Assembly: GCA_033851915.1 (NCBI GenBank)
Contig: JAWSVM010000001.1
Location: 496,001-560,000, forward strand
From: UBA1672 sp033851915
GTDB taxonomy: Bacteria; Pseudomonadota; Alphaproteobacteria; Micavibrionales; Micavibrionaceae
DNA: 64,000 nt
Direction: 5' to 3'
This document shows, piece after piece, positions 8,331 to 16,900 of the stretch. The notes under the pieces were generated by a model that did not search any database, was not told the origin of the DNA, and saw nothing but the letters and a program-made list of their open reading frames with translations. The translations under genes were made by a program, and so were the position numbers. Each line of letters starts with the position of its first letter. The stretch's first letter is position 1.

Positions 8331-9476
8331 ATGGTGATGAAGTTAGAATACATAGGAATAGAGGATACGGATTCTTTTGTTGTTGAAGCCTTGCGGAAGC
8401 GTGGATTTAACGAAAAATGTTGGTGTTTATCAGGAAAAAAATATAAGCGTTGCCACCGAGATCGTGAGAGGAAACCTAAAGTAAATTTTGGGCAAGCATT
8501 TCAAATTAATATTGAGCATTTTAAGGTGAAAAGGTGCATGCACCCAAGTAGTTTAGAATGCAACGGCCGCAGAATAAAAGCTCATACTATCCAAAGAAAA
8601 GGAGGGCTGAAACACATTGTTGATGATACCAATAATGTTCTGATGATGCCCAGAAATATAGAAGGTGATGATCCTGAATTGATAGGGTGGAAAGAAGCTT
8701 CAACATTTTATGGTTTTTGTTCTCATCATGATTCCACGATATTCAAAAACATAGAAGTAGAAGAGTTCAAATCCTCTCCTGAACAATGTTTTTTACTTTA
8801 TTATAGGGCCTTATCTTACGAGCTATATCAAAAAGAAGCTTTAGTTGGGATTTTGCAAAAGCAAAAAGAAACACTCGATAATGGACTTACTTTAGATCAG
8901 CAAATTAATATACAACTCACCCTCTTTCGTAATGGCCAAAACTTCAGCAGAACAGTTTCGGGGTTACAGGAAGAAAAGAGGGATGCAGACAATACTTTAA
9001 TGCATGAAACATATTCCGGTTATTCTCATTTGGTGATTTATTTTACGGGAAATTTTGATCTTTTTACTGCGTCTCATTTTCATCTTGCTTATGATTTATC
9101 TGGAAATGAGATATACGACATAAATGATACATCTGTTTTTGGTGAAGGAGCATCTTTCTCTATAGTGCCAGTAGACGATGATATGGGTGCATTTGTGATC
9201 TCATGGAATAAGAAATATTTACATGCAAAAACGTTTGTCGATAGGTTTCTAGAAGTAAATTCCGAAATCCAGCTTAATTTAATGCATCAATTATTATTTG
9301 CTCAATCTGAGAACGTTTGCTTTTCTTCAGATTGGTGGGGCAGCTTGGATGAAGTGCAAAAATCGTTTGTAAAAAAGCTATATGCTTTCGGAGCTGATAA
9401 CTATGGGAAAGAACTGAACCCTGAATTGGTACTCCATAGGTGGACAGTAGGGGAAATAGAAACAATTAACTTATGA
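8331..9476 (+). CDS. SEC-C zinc-motif protein of unknown function
   Basis: About 381 aa from the ATG at 8331; upstream ATGs overlap the recombinase start region. Near the N-terminus CWCLSGKKYKRCH is a SEC-C type zinc-binding motif (CxCxSGxxYKxCH). A second cluster, CMHPSSLECNGRRIKAHTI, reads like a Cys/His zinc site followed by an RIKAH motif that recalls HNH-type folds, but I cannot name the domain. The rest is a mixed alpha/beta region with many aromatic residues. It is oriented against its neighbours and fills exactly the space between the recombinase and DUF2924 (its stop abuts the DUF2924 stop at 9477), so it looks like cargo dropped into a normally contiguous recombinase module. A defence role is possible but unproven. 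Confidence 0.6.
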   Translation: MVMKLEYIGIEDTDSFVVEALRKRGFNEKCWCLSGKKYKRCHRDRERKPKVNFGQAFQINIEHFKVKRCMHPSSLECNGRRIKAHTIQRKGGLKHIVDDTNNVLMMPRNIEGDDPELIGWKEASTFYGFCSHHDSTIFKNIEVEEFKSSPEQCFLLYYRALSYELYQKEALVGILQKQKETLDNGLTLDQQINIQLTLFRNGQNFSRTVSGLQEEKRDADNTLMHETYSGYSHLVIYFTGNFDLFTASHFHLAYDLSGNEIYDINDTSVFGEGASFSIVPVDDDMGAFVISWNKKYLHAKTFVDRFLEVNSEIQLNLMHQLLFAQSENVCFSSDWWGSLDEVQKSFVKKLYAFGADNYGKELNPELVLHRWTVGEIETINL

Positions 9477-9854
9477 TCATTTATTCAATCCAAAAAATAC
9501 CCAACCATTCCATTTTGATCCAGTGATGTCGTTCGCGATTTTTGAAAGGCTGCTGTAGGTTTGATCCTTGTATTCAAATCCGTTTGTTTTTACGATCACG
9601 CTATGTTTTTTACCTCTATGCATACGCACCAATCTTGTCCCCGGTTTCAATGGTCTGCTGGGGCCGTCAAACGAAGTGGGGCTGCGTTTATATTGTTTGA
9701 TGAGTTGGTCTAGTCGTGCTTGTTGCTCCGGCGTTAGATGTTTGTCGGATATTTTGTAGGAGAGGCTTTTCTCTAGCATCGTACGCCCAATCCGCGCGTG
9801 TGGTGGTCGACCCCAGGCTTCGGTCCAGCGGTCTCGTAGTTCTTGAATGTGCAT
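9477..9854 (-). CDS. DUF2924 family protein
   Basis: 125 aa from the ATG at 9854, chosen because GGAGG lies six bases upstream; a GTG at 9890 would add 12 residues. The family hallmarks are present: ELRDRWTEAWGRPPHARIGR at the start, KPGTRLVRMHRGKKHSVIV in the middle and YSSLSKIANDITGSKWNGWVFFGL at the end. DUF2924 proteins have no assigned biochemical role but sit almost always beside serine recombinases on alphaproteobacterial islands, so a helper or directionality role in recombination is likely (inference). A 37-codon open frame (9773-9886) in another frame overlaps the start and carries its own AGGAAG signal, so it could be a translation-coupling leader. Confidence 0.85.
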   Translation of the reverse strand: MHIQELRDRWTEAWGRPPHARIGRTMLEKSLSYKISDKHLTPEQQARLDQLIKQYKRSPTSFDGPSRPLKPGTRLVRMHRGKKHSVIVKTNGFEYKDQTYSSLSKIANDITGSKWNGWVFFGLNK

Positions 9855-9881
9855 ATGGCTCCTCCGTTTGATAACGTCAGA

Positions 9882-9916
9882 GCCATACACGCTTCCTGTG
9901 CGAACGAAGTCCAGTC
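9882..9916 (-). repeat. Second copy of the start-region segment (upstream of DUF2924)
   Basis: Diverged copy of 8292-8324: on the minus strand GACTTCGTTCGCACAGGAAG followed by CGTGTATGG. The AGGAAG-to-ATG spacing is five bases, as in the recombinase copy. Confidence 0.7.
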
Positions 9917-10549
9917 TTATATATGTTCTTCTGGCCGTTCATCCTTTGGATCATTGCTCGGAAAATCAAGTGGCCATGGCGCTATGGATTTAGGGTCTTT
10001 CTTCAGCTTGTCGTGGTATTCCATGAACATGCGCCAATCTACATCGTCATAAGGCTCCTCATCTTCAAACGGCCAAGTCTTGACGCCTTCTCCGCGGCGC
10101 ATATCTCTTTTGAACATGTAGTATTGATACATGACATCAAAATGTTCGAGAGAACCGGGGTCCTCACTTGCTTTGAGTTTACGCTCCTGTAACTCGGACC
10201 ACGCTATTGTCCAGTCGAAGAGATCTTTATCGTTGCCGCTCGCCGCCGTTTCAAGGAGCTTGATCGCCAACCGTGCTGCCGCTACATTACCCTTAGCCGC
10301 TTGATTATTTAGCCGAGAGATAATGACATATAATTGGGGCACTGTTTTACGGCGACCATTTTCTACGATATCTACTTCTTTATGGGCATCGTTCATAATG
10401 AAGCTGCGGAAGTTATTCATTGAAAAACGTTTCATACGATCATTTTCCTTTGGGCGGCCTTTGGGGTTGCCTGATTGTCCGGGTTTGAATTGGTGTTCTT
10501 TGGGTGGACGGTTATTTTTGCGCCCGTCTGTGCATTTATTATTACTCAT
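9917..10549 (-). CDS. DUF5681 domain protein
   Basis: 210 aa from the ATG at 10549; a longer frame runs upstream inside the methylase gene but is not needed. The N-terminal hallmark FKPGQSGNPKGRPKENDR (about residues 20-37) is the DUF5681 signature, a basic Gly/Pro-rich segment found in small proteins of phages and islands. A helical middle (YVIISRLNNQAAKGNVAAARLAIKLLE) and an acidic, aromatic C-terminus follow. The ATG overlaps the end of the methylase gene by 8 bases, so the two are translationally coupled. Function is unknown; co-occurrence with ParB-like methylases and DUF2924 is common on alphaproteobacterial islands. Confidence 0.82.
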   Translation of the reverse strand: MSNNKCTDGRKNNRPPKEHQFKPGQSGNPKGRPKENDRMKRFSMNNFRSFIMNDAHKEVDIVENGRRKTVPQLYVIISRLNNQAAKGNVAAARLAIKLLETAASGNDKDLFDWTIAWSELQERKLKASEDPGSLEHFDVMYQYYMFKRDMRRGEGVKTWPFEDEEPYDDVDWRMFMEYHDKLKKDPKSIAPWPLDFPSNDPKDERPEEHI

Positions 10550-11846
10550 GGTCTGTGTTTCCTGTATTTTGAATTTCATTGAAGGTTTTGCCAGTTTCGG
10601 CATGGACAGCATTCTGCCCTGTGAGGGCTTGCCAGCGGCGCACTGTGACGTCGCAGTAGAGTGGGTCAAGCTCAATCAAGCGGGCTTTGCGGTTCGTTTT
10701 TTCTGCAGCGATCAGCGTTGTGCCGGAGCCACCAAACGGGTCGAGAATGATCCTGCCGCGTTTGGAGCAATCCTTTATGGCGTCAGCCACCATAGCGGTG
10801 GGCTTGACTGTGGGGTGCATTTTAAGCTCATCCATACGGTCACCACCGAAGGAGTTTACGCCAGGGTACTCCCAAACATTGGTGCGGTAACGGCCGTTTT
10901 TACCAAGCTCAACATTATTGATGTGTTTGCCTTTTCCGTTCTTGAAAACAAAGACGAGTTCATGTTGAGAACGGTATAAGCTACCCATCCCTGCATTGTC
11001 TTTGCGCCAACAACAAAGGTTGATCAAGTCTAGTTTTGCCGCCCGTGCAGCGTCCATAATTTCACGCATGTGACGCCAGTCCATGCAGGAAAATATTATT
11101 GCGCCGTCTTTGCTATATGTGGCTATATGTTGATGCGGCTTGGTCAAAAACTCTGTAAATTGCTCAGGGTTCATTTCACCAGAGGCCATTTCAAATTCAC
11201 GGTGCTTTATGTTGCCGGAATTTCCAACATGACCATCGATTTTTACGTTGTAGGGCGCATCTAAAAAACACATCTGCGCTTTCTCATCACCCATCAAGGT
11301 TTTATAGCTGACTTCAATTAAGGCATCGCCACAAAATAGTTTGTGATTACCCATGATCCAGAGGTCATCTGGCTGCGTTACAGCAGGTCCGTCGATTGTA
11401 TCTGGCAAGGCATCATCTGGATCACTGTCGGGTAAAAGATCTAACGTGAGATTGATTTCGTCTATCCCAAACCCGGTGATGGTTAAATCGTGTGTTAGTA
11501 TTTGAAGCTCTTCGAACTCAATAGCCATCGCTTCTTTGTTCCACTCCGCCTCTTCAGCGATGCGATCATAGGCGATGCGTAAGATACGAACTTGCGCTTC
11601 ATCTAAATGATTGACGCGAATAACCGGCACAGAATCCATGTTAATCTGACGCGCAGCTTCGGCCAAATGCCACCCGACAATGATGGTACTATCATTGTCG
11701 ATGATAATCGGCGTGACTAGACCACAGGTTTCGAGCATGCGTTTGGTTTTTTCGATTTGTTTTTTGGGAATGCGAAGCTGCCGATGATAATCTTTCAGCT
11801 TTTCGGGGTGCAGATATTCAATCTGCAATTGGTTTGATGTCGACAT
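10542..11846 (-). CDS. ParB-like nuclease domain fused to DNA N6-adenine methyltransferase
   Basis: 434 aa from the ATG at 11846 (AAGGAGA upstream); a further in-frame start at 11918 falls inside an inverted repeat. Residues 5-130 are ParB/Srx-like (IEYLHPEKLKDYHRQLR, VTPIIIDNDSTIIVGWHLAEAAR). After a linker comes a beta-class methyltransferase with LDAPYNV in place of the usual DPPY (motif IV) and LDPFGGSGTT (motif I) near the C-terminus, followed by RLIELDPLYCDV. These fusions methylate adenine in DNA, often as orphan enzymes without a partner nuclease. No restriction enzyme lies beside it. First gene of the operon methylase - DUF5681 - DUF2924. Confidence 0.9.
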   Translation of the reverse strand: MSTSNQLQIEYLHPEKLKDYHRQLRIPKKQIEKTKRMLETCGLVTPIIIDNDSTIIVGWHLAEAARQINMDSVPVIRVNHLDEAQVRILRIAYDRIAEEAEWNKEAMAIEFEELQILTHDLTITGFGIDEINLTLDLLPDSDPDDALPDTIDGPAVTQPDDLWIMGNHKLFCGDALIEVSYKTLMGDEKAQMCFLDAPYNVKIDGHVGNSGNIKHREFEMASGEMNPEQFTEFLTKPHQHIATYSKDGAIIFSCMDWRHMREIMDAARAAKLDLINLCCWRKDNAGMGSLYRSQHELVFVFKNGKGKHINNVELGKNGRYRTNVWEYPGVNSFGGDRMDELKMHPTVKPTAMVADAIKDCSKRGRIILDPFGGSGTTLIAAEKTNRKARLIELDPLYCDVTVRRWQALTGQNAVHAETGKTFNEIQNTGNTDHE

Positions 11847-11911
11847 TATTTTCTCCTTATATGTCGGAGCTAAATGTCGAAAATCGTTAATTACATAATT
11901 GTAGTTAGCGC

Positions 11912-11953
11912 CCGACATTCAGCATTGATTAAAGTTCAATGTTTAAATGTCGG
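11912..11953. promoter_or_regulatory. Imperfect palindrome upstream of the methylase operon
   Basis: CCGACATT-N4-ATTGA on the left faces TCAAT-N5-AATGTCGG on the right, about 65-107 bases before the methylase ATG. ATGTCG also recurs twice nearer the gene. A dyad of this length upstream of a modification-methylase operon suggests an operator or autoregulatory site; the binding protein is unknown. Confidence 0.5.
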
Positions 11954-12130
11954 CGCGGTCAGGCCTCAAAGAGGCGCTTCTTACTTGTTTAAGAGAACTA
12001 CCATGTTTCCAGTTCTCGCCGGTCTGATCCTGGACTGCCACCAGCATTAGGACTGGCCTCGTTAAAGGCTCTCTCTCTCCCAGACAATTAACATATAGAC
12101 AGAATTTTTATGTCTGTCAAATCGGCTATG

Positions 12131-12937
12131 TTAGTTCGCGTTCAAACCATGGGCTTTCGAGCCGAGCTTCTCTTTATACAAATTCTCAATCGCGACGATT
12201 TCACGTTGCGTGATATTGCTTGGCAGGGTCTGTAAGACCGAATATCGAAAATGACGGTAATAATTTGGATCTTTTTTGATAAGCGCAATCAGCTCTTTAT
12301 TGCCGCCGGTGTAGTTCTCTGCATATTCGTTCCAGCGTTGCCAAACCCCCTCTTTACCGTTTGCGCTGCCAACATATTGTTGCCCTGTTTTGCTATCCAG
12401 AATCAAGTAAATGCCATTCACCGCAGAAAGGTGATTCCGCCATTCATAATTGGCATTAGGGTTATCGGTTAGTTTTTTGAGTTCATCAAATTCAAGAACA
12501 AAATCCAGCAGGCCTGGGAAACTACCAACATAACCATGCGGTAGAATCTCTCTAACTTCTTTGAGTTGTTTATCATACCATTGATGCCATGCAATCGCAT
12601 TATTGCCCCAGTCAATGATAAGGCGGTCGATAAAATTATCAAACTCGGGAACGGGTTCAAGGTCATATTCATAATTATCATCTATAAATTTTCTACCATT
12701 CACTTTAAAAACGCCAAACAGCACAGAGCGTTTTCTTTCCAGTCCGATGAAAGAAACGATGTAATCACAACTGCCAAAAACATCTTTAGGCTGAATGCGC
12801 TGATAATCAAGTAAACCCTGCTTGCTCTTAATCAGGTCACGATATTGCACGCGACTATCTTTATGCCGCACAAGTTTGATCTTTGCGTCATTTAGTAATG
12901 GAGAGTGAGAGTTTAATATTTTCTGGAGGGTGATCAT
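12131..12937 (-). CDS. GIY-YIG nuclease family protein
   Basis: 268 aa. The C-terminal ninety or so residues form a GIY-YIG domain: VNGIYLILDSKTGQQYVGSA supplies the paired GIY and YVG motifs, followed by WQRWNEYAEN, an Arg in FRYSVLQTLP and the Glu of EIVAIENLYKEKLGS. The N-terminal 170 residues are a separate domain of unknown function with DYIVSFIGLERKRSVLFGVF. GIY-YIG enzymes cleave DNA in homing, repair and restriction. The gene follows a lipoprotein gene after 11 bases and belongs to the island, so a restriction-like or mobility role is possible. The target is unknown. Confidence 0.8.
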   Translation of the reverse strand: MITLQKILNSHSPLLNDAKIKLVRHKDSRVQYRDLIKSKQGLLDYQRIQPKDVFGSCDYIVSFIGLERKRSVLFGVFKVNGRKFIDDNYEYDLEPVPEFDNFIDRLIIDWGNNAIAWHQWYDKQLKEVREILPHGYVGSFPGLLDFVLEFDELKKLTDNPNANYEWRNHLSAVNGIYLILDSKTGQQYVGSANGKEGVWQRWNEYAENYTGGNKELIALIKKDPNYYRHFRYSVLQTLPSNITQREIVAIENLYKEKLGSKAHGLNAN

Positions 12938-12948
12938 TTGAATTGTCC

Positions 12949-13560
12949 TTAAAGTTTGATGTTACAAGCCTGCAATGCGCTCTTGAAATCTTCGCCTACG
13001 GTAAAGGCCCCCGTACCAGATATAACGCTGTTAACACCAATTACGCGAAATTTGATTTCGCCGGATGTGTCGGCAATATCACGCAGTAATGCTTTGGCTT
13101 TCTTACCTGTGTAGGCGCGGTATGGTGAACTCGATTTCTGGATATTTTCAGTCATGGCTTTAATGCTATTGGCATACTCTTTACCCATGATTTTTTCCAT
13201 CGCATCTGTATTCATGGGCACTGTCGGCGCAACATCAATTGGCGTGTCTTGCGATGTTAAAGTATAGAGCCTTGCTCCGACCTTAATCTGAATATCCCCG
13301 CCGATGGGTAGTGGCGGCTCAGTACGCACACCTGCGCGTATTTCCCCGTTATGGTTTTCAGCATAGAAATGTTGCGTGAAATATATGCCCGTAAATCCAC
13401 GTGCAAAATTCCGTCCGGCTTGTGTACCACGCTCTACACGACAGCTTTTTATATCCGTGAAATCATCATAGTGATTGGTGGCATTCCAGCTTGTTGATAC
13501 GCACGCGGTTAGTATACTCAGCGCTAATAGAGGTAATATAGTTTTGGTTGGTTTGGTCAT
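12949..13560 (-). CDS. Putative lipoprotein of unknown family
   Basis: 203 aa with a clear lipobox: a basic N-terminus, hydrophobic stretch and LLALSILTAC, so Cys20 would be lipidated after signal peptidase II cleavage. The mature part has repeated beta-like segments (GGDIQIKVGARLYTLTSQ) and a helical middle. GGGAG upstream of the ATG at 13560 is a good ribosome binding site. It is unusual for an island to pair a lipoprotein directly with a GIY-YIG nuclease; shared transcription is likely but shared function is not evident. Confidence 0.65.
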   Translation of the reverse strand: MTKPTKTILPLLALSILTACVSTSWNATNHYDDFTDIKSCRVERGTQAGRNFARGFTGIYFTQHFYAENHNGEIRAGVRTEPPLPIGGDIQIKVGARLYTLTSQDTPIDVAPTVPMNTDAMEKIMGKEYANSIKAMTENIQKSSSPYRAYTGKKAKALLRDIADTSGEIKFRVIGVNSVISGTGAFTVGEDFKSALQACNIKL

Positions 13561-13588
13561 CTTAAACTCCCTTTCAATCTAATAAAAA

Positions 13589-13781
13589 GTCACCGGAGCA
13601 TTACGCTCTGGTGACCGGGAGTTTATAAGTTGCAGTTACACAACCGCGACGATCTTTAGCCGCGAGGCTTGGACATACATCGCCGCCTCCCGATCATAAA
13701 AAACCGAAAGGCGACATCATAACGGCGATATCAGCCGGTAACTGCAGGGTTATAAAGCCCCGGAGAATGCAAAATTGCATT
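13589..13781. repeat. Cluster of three inverted repeats: MITE-like or structured RNA
   Basis: First, GTCACC-GGAGC-ATTAC-GCTCT-GGTGAC (13589-13615) is a near-perfect hairpin. Second, a 24-base arm at 13615-13638 (CCGGGAGTTTATAAGTTGCA...) pairs with 13739-13763 (...TGCAGGGTTATAAAGCCCCGG) with few mismatches. The 100 bases enclosed contain smaller stems such as GAGGC/GCCTC. Third, GAATGCAA faces TTGCATTC at 13764-13781. The whole lies between the divergent lipoprotein and NACHT genes. It could be a miniature inverted-repeat element or a folded non-coding RNA; no reverse transcriptase or transposase is near. Confidence 0.55.
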
Positions 13782-13920
13782 CACATGAGTACGTTAGCTC
13801 GAATGTAAAAGGGCATCAACTGGAATAATAGAAAGAATAATAATTATAATTGCGCCAGCTGGACTTAAATTCATCCTATGGCTATAAATAACTGCACGCG
13901 CCCCATCGTGGATATCAACA

Positions 13921-16900
13921 ATGGATGAAAAGGGTTTCTTAAGAAACCATATAAGCTGGAGAATGCAAATAGGAGCATATATACCGTTAGAACGACAATT
14001 TTCACTTGTCCCCAAAAATCAGGAAGATGCAGAAAGTGACGAAATCCTTTCGCATTGGGATATGACTGCCTTTAAGGCTTGGGACGATCTGGATAGTGAG
14101 TATCGTAGTGTCATTTTGGCTGAAGCCGGCTCGGGTAAAACAGAAGAATTACGACAGCGGGCAAGTGACTTAGATAGTCAGGGCAGGGCTTCTTTTTTTA
14201 TCCGTATTGAGGATATTGAAACCGACTTTTGTAGCGCGTTTGAGATTGGCAATGAAACCAAGTTCCGGAGTTGGTTGGAATCGACAGATGAAGCATGGTT
14301 TTTTCTGGATTCTGTGGATGAAGCACGACTTGATAACCCGAGAGATTTTGAAAAAGCACTGCGCCGTTTTGCCAAGGGCATCGTAAACGAAGCGCACAGA
14401 GCGCACATTTATCTCTCTAGTCGCCCTTATGCTTGGCGTTCGAATGAAGATCCAAAATTAATGGATGAAATTCTCTACCTTGCTTCCCCACAGAATAATG
14501 TGGATAGCGAAGAAGATAGCCAATCCAAACCTCAAAGTGCGCTCACGATTTACACCATGCGCCCTTTAGATAAAGAAAAAATTCGATGTTTTTGCTTAGC
14601 TCGTGAAACAAATGATATTGATGATTTATTGCTTGAGATTGAACGCACGAACCTTTGGAGTTTGGCGGAGCGCCCTTTTGATCTTGAAGGTGTTATATCA
14701 AAATGGAACGATGACAGATCCTTAGGCGGCCGTATGGAATTACTTCGCCATAATATTGATAAGCGGCTACGCGACGACCACAATAGTGATCGAGCTCAGC
14801 GACAGCCTCTGAATCTTGAACGGGCGAGAGACGGTGCGCGTCGTTTGGCTGCTGCAGTTGTGTTGACTGGTCAAGCTGGCCTCAATGTTCCTGATGCTAC
14901 TTCCACCGCGGTAGGTATTGATGCAGAATCCATTTTAGCAGACTGGGATCCTAAGGATGTAAGAACGTTGTTAGAGCGTGGGGTTTTTAACGGCATAATT
15001 TTTGGTGCGGTGAGATTTCGACACCGAGATGTACGCGAATTACTTGCTGCTGAATGGTTTGATCAGTTGTTGAAGTCTGGTAATGGCCGCCACTCAGTAG
15101 AAGCTCTATTCTTTCGTGAGAAATATGGAGAGAAAATTATTATACCTCGGCTCCGACCGATTTTACCCTGGTTAATTCTATTCGATGATGAGATTCGTCG
15201 CAGGGCGCTGAACATCTCCCCTGAAATTGCTGTTGAAGGCGGCGATCCTTCTCAGCTCCCTTTATTAGAAAGACGGAATATTTTAAAAAATATTGTCAGT
15301 CGGATTGTTTCCGGTGATGATAACCGTTCAGGGTCGGATAATAGTGCAATCGCACGCATAGCGAACCCAGACCTCACGGAGGATACACAACTACTTATTG
15401 GTAAATACGGTGAAAATGACGATGCTATTTTTTTTCTCGGTAGGCTTGTCTGGCAAGGGGGAATGGCTAGTTGCACAGGGCCTTTCCTTAATATTGCAGT
15501 AGACAACACGCGAGGAATCTATGCGCGAATGGTTTCAATTCGCGCGGTGATGACTTGTGGCACGGTTGAGGAGAAACAAGGTTTATGGCGGCGGCTTAAT
15601 GGAAGTGATGAAAAGATCCCGCGCCGATTGCTAGCTGAGTTAATAAAACATACAGAACCAGACAGCCATAGCGTTGAGCAGCTATTGATATCACTAGGTA
15701 AGTTGCAACCTTATAAGCGATATGAAGCGACAGGCCTAGACAGTGAAATCCACGTATTTGCTGAAGGTTTACCTATTGCCAATAATCAACGACTCGTAAA
15801 CCAACTTCTTAATGGTCTGCATTCCTACCTTGAAAAGCCACCGTATGTTGAGCGGCGGGAATGCCACGTTTCAGAGGCGTATACGTGGCTACTGAGCCCA
15901 GCTGTGCATATGGTAGAAAGGTTAGTTAAAGCTCACAACTCAATAGCGCTTGAAAATACTTCTATATCTATCTTGCTAATGGTTCCATCTTTACGCTTCT
16001 GGCGCGATAATGAGTTCAATGAATACAAGGATAACTTAAGAGAACTTGTTCCGAATTGGCCGAAGTTTAATGATGCTCTGTACTGGGCCAGTATTGAACA
16101 ATCGCGAGACGATAAGGCGCAATCAGGTGAAGCATTGACCGATGATTGGTCTGTTTCATGGCTTGATCATTTTTGGGCATTTGATGAAATGAGCCTGCCT
16201 AGGCTTTGTGACTACATGCACTCTCGCTTTCTTCATGACGATAAGTTAGTTGCGTTAAGCACCGCGATCCGAGTGTATCAAAACGCTAACAAGCCGACAC
16301 ATATTCTAAATATGCTGCAAGATACCGTGGCCAATGATTTAGCCTTACGACAACAGTTAAATAGTCCCCCTGTATCAGAGGCGGCAAAAAAGCATGAGAC
16401 CGAGGAAGCAAAGTGGCAGCGTAAATATAAGAAAGAGAAAGGGGAAGAAAAGCAGAGTCGTGAAACATGGATATCGGAGTTGCGCGCTAATCCAGATCGG
16501 GTTTGTAATCCTCCGGACGTAAATTCTGGCAAGTTTACCAGTGACCACTATTGGCTTATGGTTGAAATGCACGGTCAGTCATTGTTAGATCGAGATGCAT
16601 ACGCAGATTGGAAAGAACTGATACAAGACTTTGGTGACGAAGTAGCTCAGGCTTATCGCAGCGCCGCTATTGAACACTGGCAAATTTATATGCCTCCCCT
16701 CAGATCTGAGGGGGATCAAGGAGATAGCACCCCCTATACCTTAACCTTTGCTATGGCTGGATTAGAAATGGAAGCAAATGAAAACCCAGAGTTTCCACGA
16801 AATATGGATGAAGCAATGGCTCGTCATGCTTTGCGTTATGTCACATGGCAACTAAACGGGTTTCCCGGTTGGTTTGAGCGTATGTATCAGGCCTTCCCAA

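Noticed and set aside
13589..13781. Retron non-coding RNA
   Set aside because: The arms resemble retron a1/a2 repeats in layout, but no reverse transcriptase gene is adjacent.
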